Below, one piece after another: positions 6,967 to 13,716 of a DNA stretch of 13,716 nt. A program made the position numbers and the translations under genes. Under the pieces are notes generated by a model. It was not told the DNA's origin, searched no databases, and saw only the letters and a program-made list of their open reading frames with translations. The stretch is from RGIG4097 sp964367645. GTDB taxonomy: Bacteria > Bacillota > Clostridia > Christensenellales > CAG-917. The DNA lies in assembly GCA_964367645.1 (NCBI GenBank), contig CAYIYN010000036.1:1-13716 (forward strand), read 5' to 3'. The number at the start of each line of letters is the position of its first letter. Position 1 is the first letter of the stretch.

Positions 6967-6998
6967 GTAAAGCCAACAACAATTTGTCGGCTTTACTT
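6965..6998. terminator. Long inverted repeat between two minus-strand genes
   Basis: AAGTAAAGCC (6965-6974) and GGCTTTACTT (6989-6998) pair perfectly, and after one mismatch four more pairs (6976-6979 with 6984-6987) close a CAAT loop. It lies about 115 nt past the stop of the large lipoprotein gene and just before the transporter promoter. It probably ends the upstream transcript, though the minus strand lacks a T-run after it. As it touches the -35 box, an operator role is an alternative. The rest of 6882-7113 holds only the promoter and A-rich 3' sequence. Confidence 0.5.
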
Positions 6999-7113
6999 AT
7001 TGCTTTTATATCACTTTACCATGTCGTGCGAGTGTGCCTTTGTTCTTTGTTCGATTGTACCTTTTTTGTTTGTTGTGCGTCGCTTTTTGTGCGATTATAT
7101 CTCGAAATAAGGC

Positions 7114-9840
7114 TTATGCGAGAACGACATCGGTCAGCATGTTGTGATAGATACCCATCCAGAAGGGCAAGGTGTAGGTGGTTGAACCTTCCATTTCATA
7201 GGGATTATAATGCCCGTTTAGGTCAAACGATTCGCCGTTATATTTGTGGAATGACCTTTCGTCGGGTGCGGCAACCGCCCACACAAACTTGTCTGATTCA
7301 TTGAGCAGATTGAGAGCGTCAAGATACGCTTCAAAACCGGTTGCATCGCTGGATGCCAAAACTTCGCCCGTCATTTCAATGTCATAGCAAAGCGTTGCGC
7401 CCTCGTCGATACCAAATCCTCTAAGCGACAGTTCCGCATAATCGTCTCGTGCTGTATTGGACGCACTGTATTTCCTAGTGTCTATGGAGTGGCGAGAGAG
7501 CGACCAAGCCGCAGTTTCAAGGATGTTGTTGCCGTATGCGTCGGTTATCGTCTTGTCGGGGTAGGCAAGTTGATAGATATAATACCAAAGAGGATTTTCG
7601 CTGTAACGCATGGAAATCCACCAATCGTCAATGCCTTTTCTGTAGTAGCTCAAAAGTTCCTCGTCGTCTTCAAGTTGGAAGAGCAGATAGAAAGCGAGCA
7701 TTGCCATTTCTTCGTCGGAGTAATTTAAGAAGAAACGCAGCAGCAGCTCCTTTTCTGTTTCGTCAAGCCCTTTTAGAACGGTTTTTGCAAATGCAGGGCT
7801 AAGATACTGCGCAAGCAAATTGGCCATCATTAAATCGCATTGCATATTGTACTGGCTTACCAGTTCTGCATATTCATAACTGGGGTCGAGAGCAGCCATG
7901 CGGTATTCGTTTTCCCACTTTTCATAACCGGTGACATAGGCTGCGACTTTGAACAAGCACAGCACTACGGACGCGGTCAAGGGTGCGCCGCCCATCTGCG
8001 AAGAGTTGTAGAAGAACGCGCGGTTGTATTTGCTCCAAGTTCCCGGTTGTCCGCTGCCGTCAACCATCATATAACTGTTGTCGGAAACGTGCTGTGCGAG
8101 ATTGTCCATCGTGGTGGAAATTATCTGTTTCAGTTCGCTGTCAACGGGTCCCAAAATGTCGTAGGCAAGTTTATATAAGAACAAATGTCCGATGATTTCG
8201 TCGGAGCTGGTGTCGCCTTTATAAATGATGTCTTCAAGGTCGTAGTTCTCATCTTTGATGAGGTCGTTCCAAAGTCTGGCGGGGATTTCGCCCGACGCGT
8301 CAACTATGACTCCGCGCAGATTTTCACCGTTGATATAATAATATGACTCGCTTTCGGGACGTTCAGAGCAGCCGATTGAGGTGCCGTCGCCGTTATGCTG
8401 CCAGTGGACGTAACCTCTAAAATCAGACGTGCCTTCATCGGTGAAAGAATACGTTCTTGCAACGTAACCTTTGAGATTGCGGGTGCGGTAAGCGTATTCG
8501 TCGTCAGAAGTGCGAGGGTCAGTCCAATCTTCGTCAACGTAAGGATATAGGTATTCACCCGTGTTATCAAAGACGTAACTGGTGATAGCGCCGGATTCTT
8601 TGAACGAATTGTAGACGTAATTGTAAACGTCCGCAGGGCTCATATAGGGGAGGTTGATTGAATAGTCGCCGCCCTCAACAAGTGCTTCGTCGGACAGGAA
8701 TCTGCCATTTACCGAGCCGTCACTGTTGCCGTTTGGTTGATATCTTACATATGCTTGCACAGTGCCTTCTCTCATCGAGATGTTGGAAAGAAGCAGAACG
8801 GCTTCGGTTGAAATTGTTGCGCTCTCTTTTGCTTCGGCAATTGCTTCGGCAGAAGCGCCTGCTTTAACCAAAGACGCATATCTCATCAGTTCGCCCGCGG
8901 CGTACATTGCCGTCCAAAGTCCGTCGTTGTCGCTCTCGGAGTGTTCCCAAACACCGTCGTGATTGCTATCGTACACTTCGGATACCATTCCGCGTCGTGA
9001 AACGTATTCGGCAGTGGTGGCGGACATAATTCTCGCTTTCTCAACACCGGTCATTGCGCGCATTTCGATGTGCGTTACACCCTCCGTCATAACCGTCCAG
9101 ATACCGTCGGTGCTGTCGGGGATTATACCTATGATTTTGCCGGTTGTGGTGTCTGCGCTATAGAAGTAGCGGTCGCCCATAAAGCGTTGTTCTTTATCTC
9201 TGTTCAGTGTGGCTGAATTGTCGGTCCTAAGAACGCCGTAATCGGTTATCGACCATATAACGCCGCCGTTTGTTGAGGCAGATTGAAACGCGTTTCCATC
9301 TCCGCTTGCGGCAAGCAACTTGACCGTTTCGGGGATTTCTGCACTTGTTGCAACCGACGATGCGGGGTAGCGAGTTATGATTTTTTGGAGGTTGTCGCCA
9401 AGCGATATCGCATTGCCGTTAAAATCTACGATTTTGGGAGAAAAATCCAAGGCTTTTGATTGTTCTGTCACCTTCAAAATAACCGAGTCTTTGCTTCCGT
9501 CTGACGTCGATGCCGAAACCACCGCAATACCCGCTTTTTGTGCGGTGACTCTGCCCCAAACGTCAACGCTTGCTATATCCGCAGGTGCCACAGACCAGGT
9601 CATCTTTCTGTCGGTGACTGCTTCGGTGAAGGCATAATCGACGGAACGGGAATCTCCCACTTCAAGTTCCCAACTTTGCGGGACTATAAGTCTGAACGTA
9701 CTTTCTTGTTCAATTACGGTGTTGCCGCCTTTGTTGCAGGCGCAAAGTATCGTAAGAGATAACAAAAGCAACAATACGATTTGAATAAATCTAAAAACGG
9801 AGAAACCGCTGCCGTTTTTGATTGTTACGGTTCTTTTCAT
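7114..9840 (-). CDS. Large lipoprotein: Ig-like domain, propeller-like segment and alpha/alpha-toroid-like domain
   Basis: 908-aa predicted surface lipoprotein. The signal peptide has a long polar N-region, a leucine-rich core and a lipobox-like LCAC with Cys35. Residues about 50-127 form an Ig-like (Big_2) domain (WSVAPADIASVDVWGRVTAQ). Residues about 190-260 contain segments like regulator-propeller blades (GVIWSITDYGVLRT and DGIWTVMTEGVTHIEM). They are followed by MTGVEKA, an EF-hand-like DSNHDGVWEHSE (291-302), DNDGLWTAMYAA (304-315) and, later, YKGDTSSDEIIGH (540-552). These match, from memory, a helical toroid domain found after propeller repeats in uncharacterised secreted proteins, thought to act on carbohydrates; no activity is established. 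The start at 9840 has GGGGGAG 5 nt upstream. An upstream TTG (9912) lies before the predicted transcription start and is rejected. Transcribed divergently from the M28 peptidase. Confidence 0.78.
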   Translation of the reverse strand: MKRTVTIKNGSGFSVFRFIQIVLLLLLSLTILCACNKGGNTVIEQESTFRLIVPQSWELEVGDSRSVDYAFTEAVTDRKMTWSVAPADIASVDVWGRVTAQKAGIAVVSASTSDGSKDSVILKVTEQSKALDFSPKIVDFNGNAISLGDNLQKIITRYPASSVATSAEIPETVKLLAASGDGNAFQSASTNGGVIWSITDYGVLRTDNSATLNRDKEQRFMGDRYFYSADTTTGKIIGIIPDSTDGIWTVMTEGVTHIEMRAMTGVEKARIMSATTAEYVSRRGMVSEVYDSNHDGVWEHSESDNDGLWTAMYAAGELMRYASLVKAGASAEAIAEAKESATISTEAVLLLSNISMREGTVQAYVRYQPNGNSDGSVNGRFLSDEALVEGGDYSINLPYMSPADVYNYVYNSFKESGAITSYVFDNTGEYLYPYVDEDWTDPRTSDDEYAYRTRNLKGYVARTYSFTDEGTSDFRGYVHWQHNGDGTSIGCSERPESESYYYINGENLRGVIVDASGEIPARLWNDLIKDENYDLEDIIYKGDTSSDEIIGHLFLYKLAYDILGPVDSELKQIISTTMDNLAQHVSDNSYMMVDGSGQPGTWSKYNRAFFYNSSQMGGAPLTASVVLCLFKVAAYVTGYEKWENEYRMAALDPSYEYAELVSQYNMQCDLMMANLLAQYLSPAFAKTVLKGLDETEKELLLRFFLNYSDEEMAMLAFYLLFQLEDDEELLSYYRKGIDDWWISMRYSENPLWYYIYQLAYPDKTITDAYGNNILETAAWSLSRHSIDTRKYSASNTARDDYAELSLRGFGIDEGATLCYDIEMTGEVLASSDATGFEAYLDALNLLNESDKFVWAVAAPDERSFHKYNGESFDLNGHYNPYEMEGSTTYTLPFWMGIYHNMLTDVVLA

Positions 9841-9900
9841 AAAACTCCCCCTGATTGTTTTTGTGGCTAATCCATAAACGTTCAAAAATCCACATTCAAA

Positions 9901-9929
9901 ATTATACATCATATCACGCGGGTTTACAA
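9901..9929 (-). promoter_or_regulatory. Sigma-A-type promoter for the large lipoprotein gene
   Basis: Minus strand: TTGTAA (9929-9924), 17 nt, then a perfect TATAAT (9906-9901). Transcription would start near 9894, giving a leader of about 54 nt before the ATG at 9840, and excludes the TTG start at 9912. Confidence 0.7.
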
Positions 9930-10050
9930 CAGTCTATTTCGTCTAACACGTTAAGTTCCTATATTATAGAGCAAAGAAAAACCGCATTCGTGATTATTGT
10001 TAAGGAACACAAATTAATTGACAAAAATCAGCAAAAATAACAACTTACTA

Positions 10051-10079
10051 TTGAAATGTCGGTGTTATCATGCTAAAAT
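10051..10079 (+). promoter_or_regulatory. Sigma-A-type promoter for the M28 peptidase gene
   Basis: TTGAAA (10051-10056), a 17-nt spacer ending TGC, then TAAAAT (10074-10079). The TGN before the -10 adds an extended -10 element. The leader to the ATG at 10120 would be about 34 nt. A perfect TTGACA at 10018-10023 lacks a good partner at the right spacing. The rest of the 9930-10050 divergent region holds nothing recognised. Confidence 0.65.
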
Positions 10080-10119
10080 AAATAACAGTCAATAAAAAAG
10101 TTTGGCAAGGAGAAAAATT

Positions 10120-11379
10120 ATGGCAGATTTAACAAAAATCATCACAAACAGCGACGCTTCTGCAGATTATATGATTGATGAAATCACGCATATTTGCAAA
10201 GATATGCCCAAGCGCGGCCCCGGTGACGAAGGCGAAAGAATGGCATGCGAATATCTTGCAGGTATCTTAAAAAACGACTGCGGATGCGAAAGAAGCGACG
10301 TAGAAAGTTTCAAAGAACATCCCGCTTCTTTTATGGGTTGGATTTATATCACCATCACCTGTGCGATTTTGGCGGCATGCTCCTTCTTCTTTGTGCCTGT
10401 GCTCGGAGTCATTTTGATTGCGATAGGCCTTACGATAATGGTGCTCCAGTTTGGTATGTACAAAAAATTTGTGGATAAACTCTTCCCCGAAAAAACCGGC
10501 ACAAACGTGACGGCAATCAAAAAGTGCAGCGGAGAAGTCAAAGGCAGAGTTTTCTTCAACGGACATCCCGATGCGGCTTGGAACTGGCCCGTCAACTGCA
10601 AGTTCGGCGGAGCGGTGTATGAAGGCCACGTATTGATTTCTGTTGTCGGCGCACTTATTCAATTTGCACTGTGCATCGCGGCAACCATTATGACAAAAAG
10701 TGCCGTTCCCGCTTTTGACGCTATGAAAGCAGGCGGAATGGACGTCTTGTTCTACTGCGGAATCGCAGCGCTCGTTTTTGTACCTTTCCAAATCGGCATG
10801 TATTATATGTGGGATGAAAACACCATCGTTGACGGTGCAAACGACAACCTCACCGCGTGCCTTATTTCCGTTGCTATTTTGAAGGCATTGCACGATGAGG
10901 GCATCGTCCTTGAAAACACCGAAGTCGGCGTTGTCTTAACAGGCTCTGAAGAAGCAGGTCTGCGCGGAGCAAAAGCTTGGTGCGAAGCACACAAGGGTGA
11001 ATTTGACGACGTACCCACCTGGATTTACAGTTTTGACACCATTCACGATCCCAAATTCTTGATGGTCAACTACCGCGACCTTAACGGCACCGTAGCAGCC
11101 GACAAAGAAGTCAGCGACTCCTTTGTTGCGGCAGCAAACGAACTTGGCATCAAGTGCAACAAGGGTATGGTACCTCCGTTTGGCGGAGCAACCGACAGCG
11201 CGGCATTTGCACAGGCGGGATTCAGATCAACCGGCATAACCGGTCTTAATCACGTTTTGGAAAGTTATTATCACACCATTCACGACACTTACGACAACCT
11301 AAATAAACAGGGTTTGAAAGATTGCTTTGCAATCAGCGTAAAGTGCCTTGAAAACTTTGAAAATAACATCGCAAAATAA
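10120..11379 (+). CDS. Membrane-embedded M28-family zinc metallopeptidase
   Basis: 419-aa aminopeptidase-like protein. M28 metal ligands and catalytic residues can be followed in order: GHPD (His149, Asp151), GANDN (bridging Asp242), GSEEAG (catalytic Glu277, ligand Glu278), YSFDTIHD (Asp306) and YYHTIHDTYDN (His385). All five zinc-ligand positions appear intact, so it should be active. Unusual for the family, hydrophobic segments interrupt the protein: two at about 73-112 before the catalytic core and two at about 170-191 and 208-230, between the GHPD and GANDN motifs. There is no signal peptide. AAGGAG at 10107-10112 is 7 nt before the ATG at 10120; a TTG 18 nt upstream overlaps this site and is rejected. 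It has its own promoter and terminator, so is probably monocistronic. The peptide substrate is unknown. Confidence 0.87.
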   Translation: MADLTKIITNSDASADYMIDEITHICKDMPKRGPGDEGERMACEYLAGILKNDCGCERSDVESFKEHPASFMGWIYITITCAILAACSFFFVPVLGVILIAIGLTIMVLQFGMYKKFVDKLFPEKTGTNVTAIKKCSGEVKGRVFFNGHPDAAWNWPVNCKFGGAVYEGHVLISVVGALIQFALCIAATIMTKSAVPAFDAMKAGGMDVLFYCGIAALVFVPFQIGMYYMWDENTIVDGANDNLTACLISVAILKALHDEGIVLENTEVGVVLTGSEEAGLRGAKAWCEAHKGEFDDVPTWIYSFDTIHDPKFLMVNYRDLNGTVAADKEVSDSFVAAANELGIKCNKGMVPPFGGATDSAAFAQAGFRSTGITGLNHVLESYYHTIHDTYDNLNKQGLKDCFAISVKCLENFENNIAK

Positions 11380-11390
11380 ATCTATATAAA

Positions 11391-11421
11391 AAGACGGGCG
11401 TCCAAAACGGGCGTCCGTCTT
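11391..11421 (+). terminator. Intrinsic terminator after the M28 peptidase gene
   Basis: Starting 12 nt after the stop, AAGACGGGCGTCC folds onto GGGCGTCCGTCTT as a 13-bp GC-rich stem with two G-T wobbles and an AAAAC loop. A-rich sequence precedes it and TATATAATTTT follows, so it may work in both directions. Between it and the next gene (11422-11601) no clear promoter was found; a short frame from 11505 has no recognisable similarity. Confidence 0.75.
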
Positions 11422-11601
11422 CGTATATAATTTTCAGCCCAAGCGTAGTATCGTTTTTTGGAATTTTCGGTCAAAGCAAAAAATTTGTTTTGGGCGGAAG
11501 TATGAACCAAGCAAAGTTTTGGGTGAAACCAATGTTCTGTTTAAAAACAAAACAGTTGCATTGGGTGAATAACGAAACAATCAGAAATTTAGGGAGAGAA
11601 T

Positions 11602-12726
11602 ATGAAAAAAACACTTGCAATTTTGTTGATACTAGCCGTTGTTGTGTTGACGCCCGTGGTATTTACCGCCTGTGACGACGATTCATACGAACCGACACCG
11701 ACTCCGTCAGAATCCGGATTTGACCTTGCCGTGCATGAGGCTTTGTATGATTCGGTTATTACTTCGCAGGAGGCCTATCTGAAATCTCTGCAGTTAAATA
11801 ACGGCGCAATATGCAAATGGAACCCCGCAACTACAAATCTGGTCAATCCTTATTTTGCTTGTTTTGCCGCTCTTGCTCTTTTGGAAAATCCAAATAACGC
11901 CGCCGACGTAAAACGTTATTGCGACTGGCATTTTTCCGCTCTCAACAAGACGGAGGATGCAAACGGCGGAATTTATACGATATATGATTACAACGTTAAC
12001 GGAGAAACGCTTACCTCCACAAACGATTACGACAGCAGTGACAGTTATGCGGCACTTTTTTTGATGGTGCTTGAGAAATATTTGAACGTCACATCCGACA
12101 GTGCATACATTGTTGCGCACAGTGAAGATATAGAGGGTGTGTACGGAGCAATGCTCAGCACGAGAGGAAGTTCGACAAATGCCAATCTGACTGCCGCAAA
12201 ACCGAATTACGAAGTCTATTACCTTATGGACAACAGCGAAGTGTACGCAGGGTGCAGCGCCGCCGCAGTGTTGTTTAACGCTATCGGCAATCAAAGTTTA
12301 AAGAACGACGCTCTTAGCGCGGCAAGTCAAATAACTGAAGGCATCGAAGGGCTTTATTCTTCCATTTATAAGGCATTTTTCTCTAACGCTGGAAAATACA
12401 CCATAGACAAATCAGAATTCTATCCCGATATGGCCGCTCAGGTTTATCCCGTTGCTTTCGGTGCAATCAGTGCCGCTTCAACGCAAGGCGCAGCCGCATA
12501 CGATATTTTCAAAAAGAACTTCGGAACCGCGGCAAAAATTGATGCGGGAATCGATTACCCTTGGGTGCTGATTGCATACGCAGCATACTTCTACGATGAT
12601 TTTGAGTTTGCGACCGAAATACTTGATTATGCCAATACCCAGTTTATCATTCCCGCAAATAATTGGTATTGTATGGAAGGCGCTATGGCATATCTTACCG
12701 CAAGCAATCTGAAAGCAAAAATCTAA
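11602..12726 (+). CDS. Lipoprotein with six-hairpin (alpha/alpha-toroid-like) domain
   Basis: 374-aa predicted surface lipoprotein. The signal peptide (1-23) ends in VFTAC with lipidated Cys24, then an acidic and Pro/Thr-rich linker (25-38). The remainder is helix-rich with aromatic loops spaced like hairpins of a six-hairpin glycosidase fold: NPYFACFAALALL (82-94), DYDSSDSYAALFLMVLEKY (142-160), DNSEVYAGCSAAAVL (210-224), FYPDMAAQVYPVAFG (273-287) and NNWYCMEGAMAYL (353-365). YDSSDSYAA and YPDMAAQVYP resemble conserved patches in carbohydrate-active toroid proteins, but no catalytic pair can be assigned. GGGAGAG at 11591-11597 supports the start. The DUF6198-type gene follows after 20 bp, so the two are probably one transcript. 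The fold is inferred from pattern, not a search. Confidence 0.75.
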   Translation: MKKTLAILLILAVVVLTPVVFTACDDDSYEPTPTPSESGFDLAVHEALYDSVITSQEAYLKSLQLNNGAICKWNPATTNLVNPYFACFAALALLENPNNAADVKRYCDWHFSALNKTEDANGGIYTIYDYNVNGETLTSTNDYDSSDSYAALFLMVLEKYLNVTSDSAYIVAHSEDIEGVYGAMLSTRGSSTNANLTAAKPNYEVYYLMDNSEVYAGCSAAAVLFNAIGNQSLKNDALSAASQITEGIEGLYSSIYKAFFSNAGKYTIDKSEFYPDMAAQVYPVAFGAISAASTQGAAAYDIFKKNFGTAAKIDAGIDYPWVLIAYAAYFYDDFEFATEILDYANTQFIIPANNWYCMEGAMAYLTASNLKAKI

Positions 12727-12740
12727 AATCATACAGAACT

Positions 12741-12749
12741 AAGGAGATG
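12741..12749 (+). promoter_or_regulatory. Shine-Dalgarno abutting the start codon of the DUF6198-type gene
   Basis: AAGGAG (12741-12746) is immediately followed by ATG (12747-12749) with no spacer, where 5-9 nt is usual. Codon 3 of the frame is ATA, at about 6 nt spacing. An in-frame upstream start would be a TTG at 12663 or 12669 inside the preceding gene. Translational coupling to the gene ending at 12726 may compensate. Confidence 0.5.
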
Positions 12750-13520
12750 TCAATAAAAAAATTTGAAAAAGCCGGAGAACTGAGTTGGTTGTTTGCAACG
12801 TTGCTGGTCGCGTTGGGCGTCGCAATTTGCAAAAAAGCCGATTTGGGAGTCAGCATGATTGCTGCGCCTCCATTTATATTGTACGAGGCGGTATCGGGCA
12901 TTTGGAGCGGATTTTCCGTCGGAATGGTGGAGTATCTGATACAAGGATTGCTCTTAATCGTGCTCTGCGCCGTTGTCCAAAGGCTTAATTGGCGATATCT
13001 GCTCGCTTTTCTTGCCGCCGTCATTTATGGCTACACGCTTGATTTGTGGCTGCTTATCCTCGGGACCGAACCGTTTGATGAATTGTGGCTAAGATGGGTT
13101 ATGCTGATTGTGGGCGATACGGTTACGGCTCTCGGTGTTGCCTGTTTTTTCCGCACTTATCTTCCGCTTCAAGTTTACGAATTGTTTGTCGCTGAAGTGG
13201 CGGACAGATACCGTTTTTCCGTCAATAAATCTAAAATGGCGTTTGATATTTGCTGTTTGACGGTTTCGATAATCCTTGCATTTTCAATCTTCGGAGATGT
13301 TAAGGAATTTGATTGGAGCAAAATTTACTCCACAAGTTTTCATTCTATAGGTTTGGGCACTCTTATAACCACAATAATAAACGCCCCGATTATAACACTT
13401 TGGGGCAAGTTGCTGGATAAGTTTTTGGAGTTTAAACCGTTGTTTCCCAAAATCTACAAAGTGCTGGCGAGAAACTTGCCGCCAACCAAGACACAAGAAG
13501 CACCCGAAATTGACAATTAA
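12747..13520 (+). CDS. YczE/DUF6198-type integral membrane protein
   Basis: 257-aa predicted inner-membrane protein with about five helices: roughly 10-25, 45-70, 75-98, 110-130 and 170-190, plus a hydrophobic stretch near 207-222. The text GVAICKKADLGVSMIAAPP, FSVGMVEYLIQGLLLIVLC and LAAVIYGYTLDLW matches the YczE/YitT-like families (DUF6198) as remembered: a glycine-rich first helix, then 'KADLGVS'. The function of this family is not established; transport or sensing is possible. A C-terminal cytoplasmic tail of about 25 residues ends in Thr/Gln/Glu/Pro. It follows the toroid lipoprotein by 20 bp and is likely co-transcribed. The frame is open upstream to a TTG at 12663, but the text there (12663-12746) reads as a shadow of the preceding gene, so ATG 12747 is preferred despite its poorly spaced ribosome site. 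Confidence 0.75.
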   Translation: MSIKKFEKAGELSWLFATLLVALGVAICKKADLGVSMIAAPPFILYEAVSGIWSGFSVGMVEYLIQGLLLIVLCAVVQRLNWRYLLAFLAAVIYGYTLDLWLLILGTEPFDELWLRWVMLIVGDTVTALGVACFFRTYLPLQVYELFVAEVADRYRFSVNKSKMAFDICCLTVSIILAFSIFGDVKEFDWSKIYSTSFHSIGLGTLITTIINAPIITLWGKLLDKFLEFKPLFPKIYKVLARNLPPTKTQEAPEIDN

Positions 13521-13549
13521 CAGCAAACAAAAATCAAGAGGACTGACGA

Positions 13550-13585
13550 ATGAACAATTACACTATCGTCAGGGCAACACGATAA
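13550..13585 (+). pseudogene. Possible truncated start of an acetyltransferase-like gene
   Basis: AGAGGA (13538-13543) lies 6 nt before an ATG that opens only MNNYTIVRATR before a TAA. The words resemble the first strand of GNAT acetyltransferases ('yxIRxAT'), but eleven residues are too few to be sure. No continuation was seen in any frame downstream, where the sequence becomes A-rich. It may be a remnant or a chance short frame. Confidence 0.2.
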
Positions 13586-13633
13586 TTGCAAAAAAAAGAA
13601 AGAATAATCCCAAAAATTTCACACAAGATGTTT

Positions 13634-13703
13634 AAACAAAAATTGCCAAACAAAAATTGCCAAACAAAAATTTCTAAACAAAAAATCTATAAACAAAAAA
13701 TTG
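13634..13703. repeat. A-rich 14-nt tandem repeat, five units
   Basis: Units at 13634-13647 and 13648-13661 are identical (aaacaaaaattgcc). The next three, 13662-13675, 13676-13690 and 13691-13703, keep aaacaaaaa and drift in the last bases. The strict period and identical first pair point to slippage-type expansion in intergenic sequence. The rest of 13521-13716 shows no other recognised gene apart from the possible truncated start at 13550. Confidence 0.8.
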
Positions 13704-13716
13704 AGCCGCCCGTTTT

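Noticed and set aside
9841..9912. TTG start extending the large lipoprotein by 24 residues
   Set aside because: The TATAAT box at 9901-9906 places the transcription start downstream of it, the extension lacks a ribosome site, and it would spoil the signal peptide.
10102..10119. TTG start extending the M28 peptidase by six residues
   Set aside because: It lies upstream of and overlaps the AAGGAG site that serves the ATG at 10120.
10267..10893. Long minus-strand frame (208 codons) inside the M28 peptidase gene
   Set aside because: Antisense shadow: composition rich in His/Cys/Arg with no domain, opposite a gene with a full set of catalytic motifs.
11505..11675. Short plus-strand frame beginning MNQAKFWVKPMF upstream of the toroid lipoprotein
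   Set aside because: It runs into the lipoprotein gene in another frame and matches nothing recognised; its second half is a shadow of the signal-peptide codons.

Overview
The window looks like chromosome from a moderately low-GC anaerobic Firmicute (Clostridia-like). The grounds are strong purine-rich Shine-Dalgarno sites, several Gram-positive-style lipoproteins with Ig-like or helical-toroid folds, sigma-A-type promoters, and a rubredoxin/ferredoxin/rubrerythrin cluster typical of strict anaerobes. No rRNA, tRNA, CRISPR array, transposase or phage structural gene was seen. Taxonomy below this level cannot be fixed from the sequence alone.

Layout. (1) 22-633: a small Ig-like lipoprotein. 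(2) 677-2701: an oxidative-stress block. It starts with a broken PerR/Fur-type regulator (one frameshift, two nonsense codons, N-terminus missing). A protein with a rubredoxin-like domain at each end follows, and 2 bp later a 344-aa reading frame joins a 2[4Fe-4S] ferredoxin-like protein to a complete rubrerythrin. An internal Shine-Dalgarno and ATG sit exactly at the rubrerythrin start, so the gene may make both a fusion and a free rubrerythrin. (3) 2702-3181: a degraded, possibly membrane-protein coding remnant. (4) 3182-3868: a HAD-IIB phosphatase. (5) 3869-4424: a degraded DUF4417-like fragment running directly into a nested 20-nt/74-nt repeat. (6) 4425-6881, minus: an MMPL/RND transporter with a duplicated 14-residue motif in its tail and a clear promoter. 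(7) 7114-9840, minus: a 908-aa lipoprotein with an Ig-like domain, a regulator-propeller-like segment and an alpha/alpha-toroid-like domain. (8) 10120-11379, plus, divergent from (7): an M28-type metallopeptidase with membrane segments spliced into the catalytic fold, ended by a strong terminator hairpin. (9) 11602-13520: a lipoprotein with a six-hairpin-like helical fold followed 20 bp later by a YczE/DUF6198-type membrane protein. (10) 13521-13716: a possible truncated gene start and an A-rich 14-nt tandem repeat.

How the genes work together. The rubredoxin and ferredoxin modules would supply electrons to the rubrerythrin di-iron centre for peroxide reduction; loss of the adjacent PerR-like repressor suggests changed control. 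The surface lipoproteins, transporter and membrane peptidase look like independent envelope functions. Three or four decayed genes between intact ones show local gene erosion.
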